From Scortum barcoo (taxonomy: Eukaryota; Chordata; Actinopteri; Centrarchiformes; Terapontidae), in contig CM041547.1 in assembly GCA_023238725.1 (NCBI GenBank), forward strand, positions 17,251,644-17,315,643: 64,000 nucleotides of DNA, given 5' to 3'. The stretch's first letter is position 1; each line of letters begins with the position of its first letter. Positions 53,437-64,000 of this stretch are shown one piece after another. The notes beneath the pieces were generated by a model. That model worked only from the letters and a program-made list of their open reading frames with translations, was not told the origin of the DNA and made no database searches. The position numbers were made by a program, and so were the translations under genes.

Positions 53437-53704
53437 TAACAGAGCATCAAGAAGCCATTTTGGCGACAGCTACATTTACCATCTGCCACATTCCGTCTTT
53501 CCTTTCCTCATACCTTACACTTCAAACCCTCCCTCTATATATCTGTTGTATTTCATCTGTTTCTATCCCTCCATGCTCCATTTTTCTCCCGAACACCTTT
53601 CCCATCTTACACAATCATCGTTATTGCCACACTGTTTTCCTACTTACTGCTTTTTCCCATCTCTGTCCCCTTTTCCTCATTTCACTCTCCTTCAACCTTT
53701 TTGA

Positions 53705-53710
53705 AATAAA
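53705..53710 (+). promoter_or_regulatory. grin2a: Candidate distal poly(A) signal AATAAA
   Basis: AATAAA is followed by an A-rich stretch and later by CTCTGTGAGTTTTTC. It would give a 3' UTR of about 5.6 kb. A weaker candidate than the upstream two. Confidence 0.25.
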
Positions 53711-55242
53711 TATGAAAAAAATGGTCTGATCACTGCTCTCATTCATTCTCTGTGAGTTTTTCATTTATAGTCTACTGTTTTCTCCTGAGGGGTCATATTA
53801 GACCAACACTGGTACTTCAGCTAAATGTGTGGAATCAATAAGACTTCCTAATTTGAATATCAAACTATTCTGCTGCTACCGGTATCAGCTGAAGCTATGA
53901 ATATCTAAAACCTCTTCAGCCAGTGAACAACACTCTACGCATGTAAAACATGCCACCTTAGTTGAAATGAGTATGTATTTGTGCATAAACCTTATCCCTG
54001 TCATATACTGTAAGTTCGGTTTAGAAGCTGCTGAAGAGGATAAGGGTAAATAATTGGATCATTTTCTTATCGATCTTAAAGTTCTTCCTGTGATTCGACC
54101 TTCTGGATCAGTCCAAACTTTGTGAAATGAGCAAAATAACTTATGAAGAAAATTATATTTTTAATGGGATTTTATACTTGAAGTTGGACTTCTAAGGTGA
54201 ATATTAGGCTAAAAACATAAGAATTGAGTGTACTCAATTCCATAACATTAGGGAAATGTACCCCGCTCACTGTCCGTGGAGTCAGCACTTTCTGTATTGC
54301 TGTAACAGTTTGTGTTTAGTTGCTGATATTGATTACAAGTGAAGCACATATAGGTATCCCACCAGTTGTAGTCTGCTTGATGTCTCTTGAAATTCTTCAG
54401 CAGATGCATCCATGTAGGTATAACGTGATTTTACTGTTTATATTTCATCTTTTTGGTGGTGCAAGAGTACCAAAAGAGGTCTGTCTGTAGACCATTAAGA
54501 AATGTGAAAATCTTCACACTAATATTCAATGTTTTTATTGGAACTCACTGTAAAGAGCCTTTGTCTATTCAGTGAAATGTATCCATTTTTGTCAAGACCC
54601 ACAAGACATGACACATGATGCCCTCGTGGAATATCCTTTAGCTATTCACTTTGTATTAAACATGCTTATAAGGAGACATTTGGACTTACAAAGATTCTCA
54701 GCACGTGAATCAACAGAGAGGACATCCACTCAAATGTAAACACACACTCACAGCTGCATCACATGACTCTGACATCGGCCTCAGAGGGAATTCAACGGCC
54801 TGCTTGGGGGCGGGTTTCAGAATGAGTGACAGATTGTGTTACATTATCTGATCGGTGAAGAGCTAGAATGGCCACATTTCAGAGGTTTTGCAGTGTGGAC
54901 TTTTTCCCATCTAACCATGTCCACCCATTCAATCTTCCCTCAGCCCTTTGGCCTTCATTTTGGCCTTAATGGCCTTGTGAGACCAAAGAGGGACGGCGTG
55001 GGCGTACTCGTCATCATTTTTGCTGATGCTCCAGTTCAAATACAGAGCCACCCCATGACGAGTGTGGACATCCCCCCCTAGATTCGGTTTTCGAGGATGG
55101 TTGGAAGGTGTGTCTGTGAGTGAGAGGCAGCCTTAGAGATAGCCAGAAGCACAGAGGAGGGGCAGTAATTGAAATGGGGGTGTCATTCATCAGATCACGC
55201 CGTGTCAACAACAGTGTGGTCCAAACAGAGTGGTGCGGAGGA

Positions 55243-55244
<2 letters not shown>

Positions 55245-55291
<47 letters not shown>

Positions 55292-55292
55292 A
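55245..55292. repeat. Compound (GT)n(GA)n microsatellite
   Basis: A GT run passes directly into a GA run, about 48 nt in all. Confidence 0.95.
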
Positions 55293-58200
55293 AGTGGTTG
55301 TTTCAGCCAGCTCGACAAAAAAGACTGTGGCAGATCATTCTTCTTCTGCGGAGGGGCAGATGAAAGAAAGAAGAGAGAGAAAAGAGCACTCGTTTATTTA
55401 GTCATTTTCCATTCATCCCTTTGGTCCTCAGAAAATCACCTCCCATTTGATTCTGGGAGACAAACAATTGGCACGGTCAGCTCCCCTCCAGCCCTCCCTG
55501 TTCTTGTGTGTGATCCTGTGTGTGTGTGTGTGTGTGTGTGTGCCATAGTCCACAAGTGTTTGCACATAGATTTTTCTATCAAAAGCTGTTCTGCACCGCA
55601 TATATCCATCCGTTGGGAATCTTTAAACCAATCTTTCCTCTTCGAACACATACACACACACTCTCGCTTACTCTCACACACACACACCGCTACCAACTAA
55701 ACTCATAATTATTCTCAACTACTTTAAAGGAGCCCAGGGAGGAAGGAATGGGTCTGATTATTACGAGGGAAAAAGGGATCAAAGTATGGTGGTTTAGCTC
55801 GCTATACCTTCCTATCAATGGTCTGCTCACACAAAAGACCCTCGCTTTAAAAAGAGCCTTTGAAGGGTGAATGCCGTCACACTAATTTTAGAATGGGATA
55901 TTACTGGTTAGTTCCCCACGTGTGCTATAAAAGCGCAGGGTTTGTTCAAGATGGACTTTAAATTAGGAAACACTTTATTTGTTTATTTTTATTTGTAATC
56001 AAATTCATCTTATAGAATAGGGGCATGTGCTTTTTTCAGTCTGTCTTAATACATTCACATATGAAAAGAGGTATTGGTGGTTGTAATCATTTTTCTGGTC
56101 CATACTGGCCATGAAGAGATCTGTTACTAATGTGATTCCAAGTGATGGTGGAAAAAAAGAATCCACAGTCTTAAAGTGCCAAACTGCATTTCAACTTTCA
56201 AAAGTTAATATGGGGTATCAGGAATTCATGTCACATCAGTCAAGCAGGTATTCAAAATTGAAACATATTGTTACTGTGCCTCTACTGCAACTAAGTAAGG
56301 TAACTTTTACAGAATTTTGCAGACACACACACACAAAAAAAACAACTTTGCAAGAAACCTACTTGATTTGACAAACTCAGACAACCTGAAGCCTCATTTT
56401 AGAGTCAGATGAACTTCAGAGTGCATTTTTGAAAAGACTGAAGACTGTCCCCCATTCACGTCACAGCCAGACATGGCTAAAATGATTCCAGTGATTAAAA
56501 ACTCATGTGGACTACATAAGTGAAGTGTTGTAGCAGAATGCTACAATTTTGAAGGCATACTAAATTGTCATAATGCAGATGCAGGAAATAAAATCCTAAT
56601 ACAATCTCGTAATTACCATTTTTCTATATTATAATTGTGACTTAATAATTAACATTTAACCATTAAATGACCCTGGATAATTAAAAAAGGGTAATAGCCC
56701 TTAGGATATATACAGGCTGTTCTATTACTGTACCGCTGTATCCGTTAATTACCAAATGTAATTACACCTTGTAATTACATGATCTTTCAATCATTAACAT
56801 AAGTGAGCAACACTACAACAGTAATTACATTTAGATTATGACGCCCTTAATAATGTAACTGTCATCTGGGGAGCTGAAGTGGTTTTAATTCTTAGAGGAA
56901 CCTAAAAAACTGTGTTTGTGTGTGTGCTGAGAAACCCCAGTGATTTAATGTTGTCACACCCATGGCGATGCTGTCATTACTTCCATAAGCCTCAAACCAA
57001 AGAGGTAATAAAGGCAATTAAAGCAGGTACTGTAGAGTCAGTGTACTTCTGTATTCTCAGCTGGCAGAGACTATTGACCATGGTTTTTAATGACAAATTG
57101 GGGCAAAATAATCGCAAGCTAGTATACCACTAGATATACCTTCTGTTAATTAATGGACTAAGCTCCTGCAGTTTCTAAAGCACTGTTGAAATGTTTGTTG
57201 CAGTTTGGTCTCCGCAAGGTATTTAGCTTTTTTCTGTAACAATTTAAATGACCTGTTTAACTGTAAAACACTGAATTACTTTGGCACTGAAATATTAGTA
57301 TTTTTATATAATATTCAACATGCAGTCCATTACAGGAATCTCCCTCTACAATCTATAGAGAAGGACGGTTAAAACTTTCTGGTTGTTTTATGTAAGGGTT
57401 CCTCCTTCTTGGCACCAGTATTTTCTGTAGCTTCGAGCTACACACACTTGTTAACCACTGCAAATTATGACTGCCTACAGGCAACATTCACACATGCTTT
57501 ATAAATGTAATTGAAAAGAGGATTAAAACAGCTCTCCTAAGTATCAGAGGCCTTTCCTGACCGGTCATTTCAATTTCACAGGAATTTAATGAGCCTGTAG
57601 AGGTCTTTGCCCCTAGCCCTTGTTAACATTGACCCAGGCTCACAGCCACTCTACTGCAGCTTTTTATTGCCACACTGATAACAGTTTTTGTTACCACCAG
57701 AGTTCATTCCAGCTCAACTGTCTTAGTGAATTTCCTTTAAAGTTGTGGACTGTTTGCAGAATTGTTACACCTTTAGAAAAATGTCTCATGTATGATCAAT
57801 ATATTACTGTTAACATTAAGAATGAATAATCATTTAACGTTGATATGCGACGTTGACTGTGTGTGTGTGTGTGCGCATGTGTGTGTGTGTTGCCCTCGTG
57901 TGACAAACATTGGCTGGCCATTGTTTTGATATAAAGACTACAATGGACTCTGATCTATGGCTCAGTGAAGAGCGATGATGACAGGAGATGGAAGATGGTG
58001 ATGGACAGAAGGAGGATGAGGGGATGAATGGATACGAGGATATAATGTTTTGCACTGTTTAAGTTAATGGATTTACGATGAAACTCAGTGAAGATTGATG
58101 GCAGCTTGCTGATTGTCTGCCGATGGAGGAAGGAAGGCAGAGAGGGGGAACAGGGGGAGATAAGAAGGGACGAGTAAAAGAAAAGCTTCATTTCAAAACT

Positions 58201-59958
58201 TGGTTGAACTTACTGTGCAAAAACTAGAGAAAAGAAATGTGAAGCATAGAAAGACAAATGGGATGGAGTGAAGGATGGTGAACAGGGCAAAACAAAGGAT
58301 GTAAAGAAGAGGATTTAAAGGACCAGTCAGTTACTATAAATGAAGAAGAACAACCAAACCCCACTACAACTCTGATGATTTAGTTCTGCCAATAAAGACC
58401 AGATGCCAAAAACACACTCAAAACAACAACAGTTGTTTTCGTTATAAAAAGAAACACTTTAATGGACCATTTCCTGTGTGTGTTTGTGTGGGATGTGTGG
58501 TGGGGTTCCTGTAACTGTCATAAATATCGATGAACTAATCTAGTGTGTATGTGGAGCAGGTGGGTCATAAAATGGAAGATGCCGTTGCACCTCTCTAACT
58601 CCATCAAAAGTTAAGATCCGTGTGTTTCTGTGTGTATGGGCGTATCTGTGTATGGACGTGTGTGCATGTATGTGCACAAGTTATGTAATCTCTCTTCCCA
58701 GTGTCTCCAGCTGTAATGTCAGTAATAAAGTTAATTGGGGCTTTGGTCCCTACGGCACAAAACATTTTGTTAGTGTGTGTGTTTGTGTGTGTGGTTGGCT
58801 GGTTTGTCTGGTTTCAAATATTGCTGAGACTTTAATTCACCACTGGGGAAATCTTGATCGAGAGAGAAACAAAAAGCTTAGCTTGTCATTCGTGTCTTTA
58901 TGAGGAAGGTGTGTGTGTGTGTGTGTGTGTACACTGGGGAACCTTGCCTCTCAGTTTAAAGTCGTCTTTCAAAATCAACAGGTTGGACTTGCAAGGTATT
59001 GATTACTGCTAACTGCTCTAATTTCTCTGTGTAATGAATTCTTTCACACACACACGTTTTCTCACACTGATAAGGAACACACACGCCTTATGAAAAACAG
59101 TTTGTTGTATATGAAGGAAGATAACGCATTTATTTCCTTGCTTTCACATTTCATAAAAAAAAAAATTACACAGATCATAAAACCAATAATTGGACTGTGC
59201 TTTACAATACCATGATAACACAGGCTGTATCTGCAGAAGTGACTTATACTGAATGATAAATGTCATGTGAGGACAATGGGCTTCTGTTATCCTCACACTG
59301 CAGTTTAAAAGTGGAGGCTCTTGGTGTTTGTTCAGTAATTAATAAAAGTAATTACCACTGAATGAGGCCATGTGCCTTCAGTCTGTGAATTTCAAGTGCC
59401 GCTGTTGTTTGAAGTATGACTGCACTTCAGTTCTCCTACAATGATTAAGTCATTACAGAGAAACGAAACATAGGACGATAATTGCCATGAGCCAGAGATT
59501 GTCTTTCACTCAGTGTGAGCCTGCAGTTTGTGAAATGCTCCGGCTTTGTGAGTGTACCCGTCTTTGACCTGGAAACACCTGGGAGCCCGAGATTTCATTG
59601 CTTCACAAGAATCCAAATTGCATCAGTGGGAAATTAGAAAACTTCACAAACTTGCATTTCATTGTCCTTTGTAACAAATCTCAATCACTACAAAAGAGAA
59701 AAGAAGAGAAGAAAAGATAAGAGAAAACTTCACTGTGTACAATACACAGTATAATATGATATGAAGTATGTAATATTATGAGCAGTTCAAAACATGTAAG
59801 ATAAATCTAAGAGAATACTATGACCTGTCATATAATCTGATCATTTAAAAGAGTAATAATAACAGATCATTTCATATGATGATATAAGTATTTTAATGTA
59901 ATGTGAAATAAAGTACAGTTAGGTATGTTACCACTTCTATACAGCTACTAATGTTTTG

Positions 59959-60000
<42 letters not shown>

Positions 60001-60025
60001 TGAAGAAGAAGAAGAAGAAGAAGAA
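59959..60025. repeat. Compound (AAT)n(GAA)n trinucleotide array
   Basis: About 42 nt of AAT repeat are followed by about 24 nt of GAA repeat. GAA tracts of this type can form triplexes and are length-variable. Confidence 0.95.
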
Positions 60026-61693
60026 TATCAAAAACTGGAAAGTCTACAGTTGTTGTTGTCCTGGAAGGTGGAAAGGGTCAAAGGGAGGAGTCCAGTTCCT
60101 GTTGTACAGTCCGATGACAGCGGGCACAAACCTCAGGTGGATTTAGTCTGTGACTGAATGAGCCACGCATCTGCCACAGAAAAGTTAGTCTGAAGATGGT
60201 TAAAACAAAGCATTTTTTGTTTTTGCTTTTTTGGTCACAAACATCATAAAAACAATTTATGAACAGTTGATGAACAGTTTATGAGTAAACTCCGATCATC
60301 ATCATTTTGCAGGCAAAGATCGTAGCCCTCTCCCAAGCAAACAACTGCTGTGAGCTTTATCAAACAAATGTTCACATCCTTTGCTATTCCATTGTGTATT
60401 CAACAGCAATTTTATAGTCAAGTCATTTTTCTGAAGAATAGAGCGATAATACATGTAAAATATGTGTCATCATTATCTGAGAAGACACCTCTTTGGTTTA
60501 AAATATTCACAGAAAAAAAAAACATTTAATATATAACCTTGCTCAACGTGTCATTAAATGCTGTCTCATACACTTTGTGGACGTGATGTGATTGTATCGA
60601 TCTGTCCTGGCCGGATGCTTACAACCCTTTGGGTGTAATATTACTAAGAGCTTTAAAGTCGTACAGATTGACTTTAACCTTCTCACCGTCACCTCCAACA
60701 CAGTTACAGACCTTTTCATTTGTCATACTATACTTGAGTCATACACCTGGGATTTCATTAGCCTGTAATAGCCTAATCCAGGGCACAAATCAAGAATTAT
60801 GCTTTGTGCTTTCTCACTAAAATATTACTTTTTTTCCCACTCTTTATTCATTTAACCTTTGAGCAACTAGCTCAGGTAAAATGTAAAATCAATTGCTTTT
60901 TGCCTTTTTTCTTGGATACTGAGCAAAGAAAGTAACATCTCTGTTACCGCTTATTCACTGGGGATTTCTACCACAGTCTCTTTGCTTCATTATCAGTGTA
61001 CTTCTCCTTATTAGGTTTAAAATGGAATCCAGTGGTACAAAACATTGAATTCAAGATTGTCTGGTTATATAAGTCTATCACTTACATAAGCCTATAACAG
61101 ATAGCCCATGGCTGGGATTCCAACTGTTTGTGTAACAAAGTGATATCTAACTCAAAAAGTTGCCTTGAAAAAGATACTCCCCGGAATGAACTGCGATATG
61201 GACCACATGCATCTTTTTTCCCCATGTAGTCCATTAAAATCTCAAATATCATCCTTCTGGCAGGGGAATATTAGCCTGGGGAAGCATGTCCTGGCTGACA
61301 GGAGCAGGCTTGTTTCCCCACAGCAGTTGCTGTTTCCACCAGCAGCCATGTGTCCTGCTTTACGTGTCCTTGAGCAACATGCTGAAGCAGTCCTACCTGC
61401 TCCAGTTTCTCAGGGTGAGAGCCTCAGTGAAATAACCGAACTAGTAGAAGTCAAAGTCAAAAGCGTGTTTTTGAACTCACACAGGCATCTTTGCACACGT
61501 ATTCTCTGACGGACAAAATCTCTCACGCAGGCATAATGGATACAGTGAAGTTCTGCACAACATAAATATAATGAAGAGGAGTTTTTTTGCTTTTTTTCGT
61601 TCTCTCTTCTGGGGATGAAGAGAACAGAGGGAGAAAAGAGCCCATGGGCACGAGCAACAAAACATGCAAAACCGCCCAATATAGGCTAGCATC

Positions 61694-61720
61694 TGTGTGT
61701 GTGTGTGTGTGTGTGTGTGT
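61694..61720. repeat. (GT)n microsatellite
   Basis: A GT run of about 27 nt in the downstream intergenic region. Confidence 0.93.
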
Positions 61721-63306
61721 TCACTTTCAAGGCAGATTTTGAGCTGCAGCTGTGCCTAATGCACATTAAATGAAATGAAAGTTTTCAGGGGTTTTGGGGG
61801 ATTTTGTTCTTTCAACTCATCTGTCTTTTGTGTTGGTGCACGATTTAGCTCGGCTCTTCTTTTGTATCCCGAACTTGACCTATCAGTGTTGTGCATCTCC
61901 ATAAAGGGCCCCATAAATCATCACAGGTGTCCGTAATGTGCCTGCAGGTAATTAATTGCTGTGGTCTTTGAGCCAAGCAGAGCTGAGTGCACAGGGATGA
62001 GACAGGAATAAAATATACTGGCTTTTTGTTCTGTCTCTCTATGCCGCCATTCCTTCCTCTGTCTATATTACTTTTACATATTTTCTTTTATCCACTTTCA
62101 CACTGTAAATTTCCTGTACAGACACCATGAATATGATGGAATTTCTTTCAGCATCGAGCTACCTACTCCATGTATCACTCAAAGCTTTAGTTTTCTGAGC
62201 AAAAAAAAAGAGGCAGTGTTTTACTCAGTGACATCTGAGCAGGGTGAATGGTTTCTGTCACTGAGATGCTCTAGCAGCTCACTTCACCCTGACCACCATC
62301 TCCAGATTTCCCACTCAGTGGCATGATATAGGGCAACTAAAAGAAGCATTTGCTGCAGGTTAGCCGCCACGAACAGAACAGATGGATGTGTGGGTTGAGT
62401 TTCCTGGCATCTCTAGCATGTTTAGATTGGAAGCTAATATTATTGGAAGCGTCCATTTAAATGCAACTCGTTCCAGCGTTAAAACGCGTCTAAAGTCCAG
62501 TAGAGAGCCGAAGTGAGACATGTGCGCCTGGGTGTTGCTCCAGCAGGAAGGGGACCTCATTCAAAAAATCCCTTTGACATTTGTAAACATATTGAGGCAC
62601 ATGGTTCACTCCATTAGGTTTAGATAAGGACAGTCATTTTTGGAAAAAGACCAGTGAAAGACATGCTGAATGAGAGATCGCATTGAGTTATGGGAGTCGG
62701 ACGAACAGAGGCGTGACATCAGGGCTCTCTGCTGACACTGAAACGCACATGGCCTTACTGCGCATTCGATACCCAAGCCCATCATTAGGCCTTGACTGGC
62801 TCAGTGGGAAGCTACAGCGAAAAGCAAGTGGCATCGTGTGAATTGCCCCATAACTATGCTTACCTTCCCATCCCATCACATTTGCCCTTGCAAATGGTGA
62901 TAAATGAGCATGCTAGGGCTAGAGGCTAATTGTGTATCGGGCTAATCGCTAACACACCCTAATTACTTGTTGCTAAACTCGTAGCTCATGTGATTTCAGA
63001 TCACTGAAGCTGTGTGCGTCTGTGTGTGCGTCTGTGTGTGCGTGATGGCAGATATGAACGGGTGCAGGTGTGCAGCTATGTGAGCACTCATGTTTGATTA
63101 AAAATATCGAGCTTGATTGCAGCATACCACAGGGAGACTGAGGTGTTAATTGGCTCTGTTTGTGTGTGTATGTGTGCGTATTTCTGTCTGTGTGTGTGTG
63201 TGTGAAATGTTTGCTCATGGAGAATCACAGCGCCTAAATAACACAATCAAAGGATGCCTGCTGTGGATCAGTCTGCCTCAACAGGATGTCACATGCAAGC
63301 ATACGC

Positions 63307-63330
63307 CCACACACACACACACACACACAC
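63307..63330. repeat. (CA)n microsatellite facing a (GT)n run
   Basis: A CA run at 63307-63330 with a GT run about 125 nt downstream (63457-63478), in opposite sense. Confidence 0.9.
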
Positions 63331-64000
63331 ATATATACATACACACAGCACAAATATGGTACAACAGCAGACAATATACATCATCAAGTGTTCTGGGAAC
63401 CATATGGTACATCGTGATCTTTAACTCAATAATGTAGATGGGTTGAAATTTTGTATGCGTGTGTGTGTGTGTGTGTATGCGATGGTTTGACAATAGCAAT
63501 CAGTCCCAGCCATGTTGGGTAGATGAACTACCATGAGGTAGATGAACTGGGCGAGATGAGAGTGGCAGATGAAGTGGCTGAGGTGATCATGTGCGCAAGA
63601 GTGTGTTTGTGTGTGTGCATGTGTGTCTCATCCCTGCTGACTTAAGCAATTGTGATGTAGAATTATGTGAGGAGACTTATTTGGGTATCTGGGACAGCCA
63701 TTCAGATCTCTTGCCTGCTGGCTAACACACACACACATACAAACACACACACACACACGCCGCAGTCACATCACTAAAAAAATAACTCAACTTTCCTTTC
63801 ATCTCTCCTCCCTCCTTCTCCTTTATTCCTTATCTCTCTGTCTCTCTCGCTGTCCTCTCTTACCTCATTGATGTTATAGATAAACATGGGCCATCTGGGT
63901 GCACCTAACTCTCCAGCGATACTACCAGCCTCTCCTTCTGCCTGTTAGCATTAAAAATTCATTTATTCTCACTGTTTCGCAGCCTCCTGACAGCAGAGAC

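Larger units (their letters stand above)
53711..64000. other. Apparent intergenic DNA downstream of grin2a
   Basis: I see no exon, RNA gene or promoter here. The region holds microsatellites at 55245-55292, 55517-55542, 59959-60025, 61694-61720, 63307-63330 and 63457-63478. It also holds two AT-rich, non-repetitive stretches with several TAATTA-type words (about 59220-59680 and 61740-62010) that could be conserved regulatory elements. The final 200 nt are pyrimidine-rich but show no coding similarity. Confidence 0.6.

Overview
The window is vertebrate nuclear DNA, almost certainly from a teleost and probably a percomorph. The coding signal lies in short exons with GT-AG introns and polypyrimidine acceptors. 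The introns are full of long (CA)n/(GT)n arrays and carry dispersed repeats of kinds I recognise from percomorph genomes. The window holds most of one gene on the + strand: a teleost grin2a (grin2aa or grin2ab; I cannot tell which), encoding the GluN2A subunit of the NMDA-type glutamate receptor. The GluN2A call rests on the cytoplasmic tail, which follows mammalian GluN2A rather than GluN2B along its length and ends in the PDZ ligand ESDV.

Thirteen consecutive coding exons can be placed to the base (1937-2103, 5838-6266, 14487-14601, 22147-22349, 25966-26137, 27459-27612, 28642-28767, 28908-29137, 34871-35031, 39139-39228, 40931-41028, 43922-44160, 46143-48107). All join in frame without a stop, giving 1382 residues that correspond to human GluN2A from about residue 139 to the C-terminus. 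The first coding exon (signal peptide and start of the amino-terminal domain), the promoter and the 5' UTR lie upstream of position 1. The exons run in domain order: amino-terminal domain (exons A-C), ligand-binding lobe S1 (C-F), M1 (G), pore loop and M3 (H), S2 (H-L), M4 (L) and the long tail (M). Positions 48108 to about 52-54 kb look like a long 3' UTR with several possible poly(A) signals. From there to 64000 I see no gene.

The most unusual feature is the 3.7-kb intron between exons A and B. As I recall human GRIN2A, this position lies inside a single uninterrupted 593-nt exon (c.415-1007); here it is split into 167 + 429 nt. The intron carries a row of decayed partial copies of the exons that flank it. 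One is a full-length, phase-matched relic of exon A (3031-3182) with intact-looking splice sites and one in-frame stop. Three are relics of the start of exon B (from 4819, 5165 and 5592), each behind its own polypyrimidine tract and AG. Two of these keep a threonine that mammalian GluN2A has and the working exon has lost. This looks like repeated local exon duplication, leaving either dead exons or candidate poison/alternative exons. A second apparently extra intron (39229-40930) divides what I recall as a 188-nt human exon into 90 + 98 nt.

All homology statements come from reading the sequence against remembered mammalian GluN2A/GluN2B proteins and exon sizes. No database search was possible.
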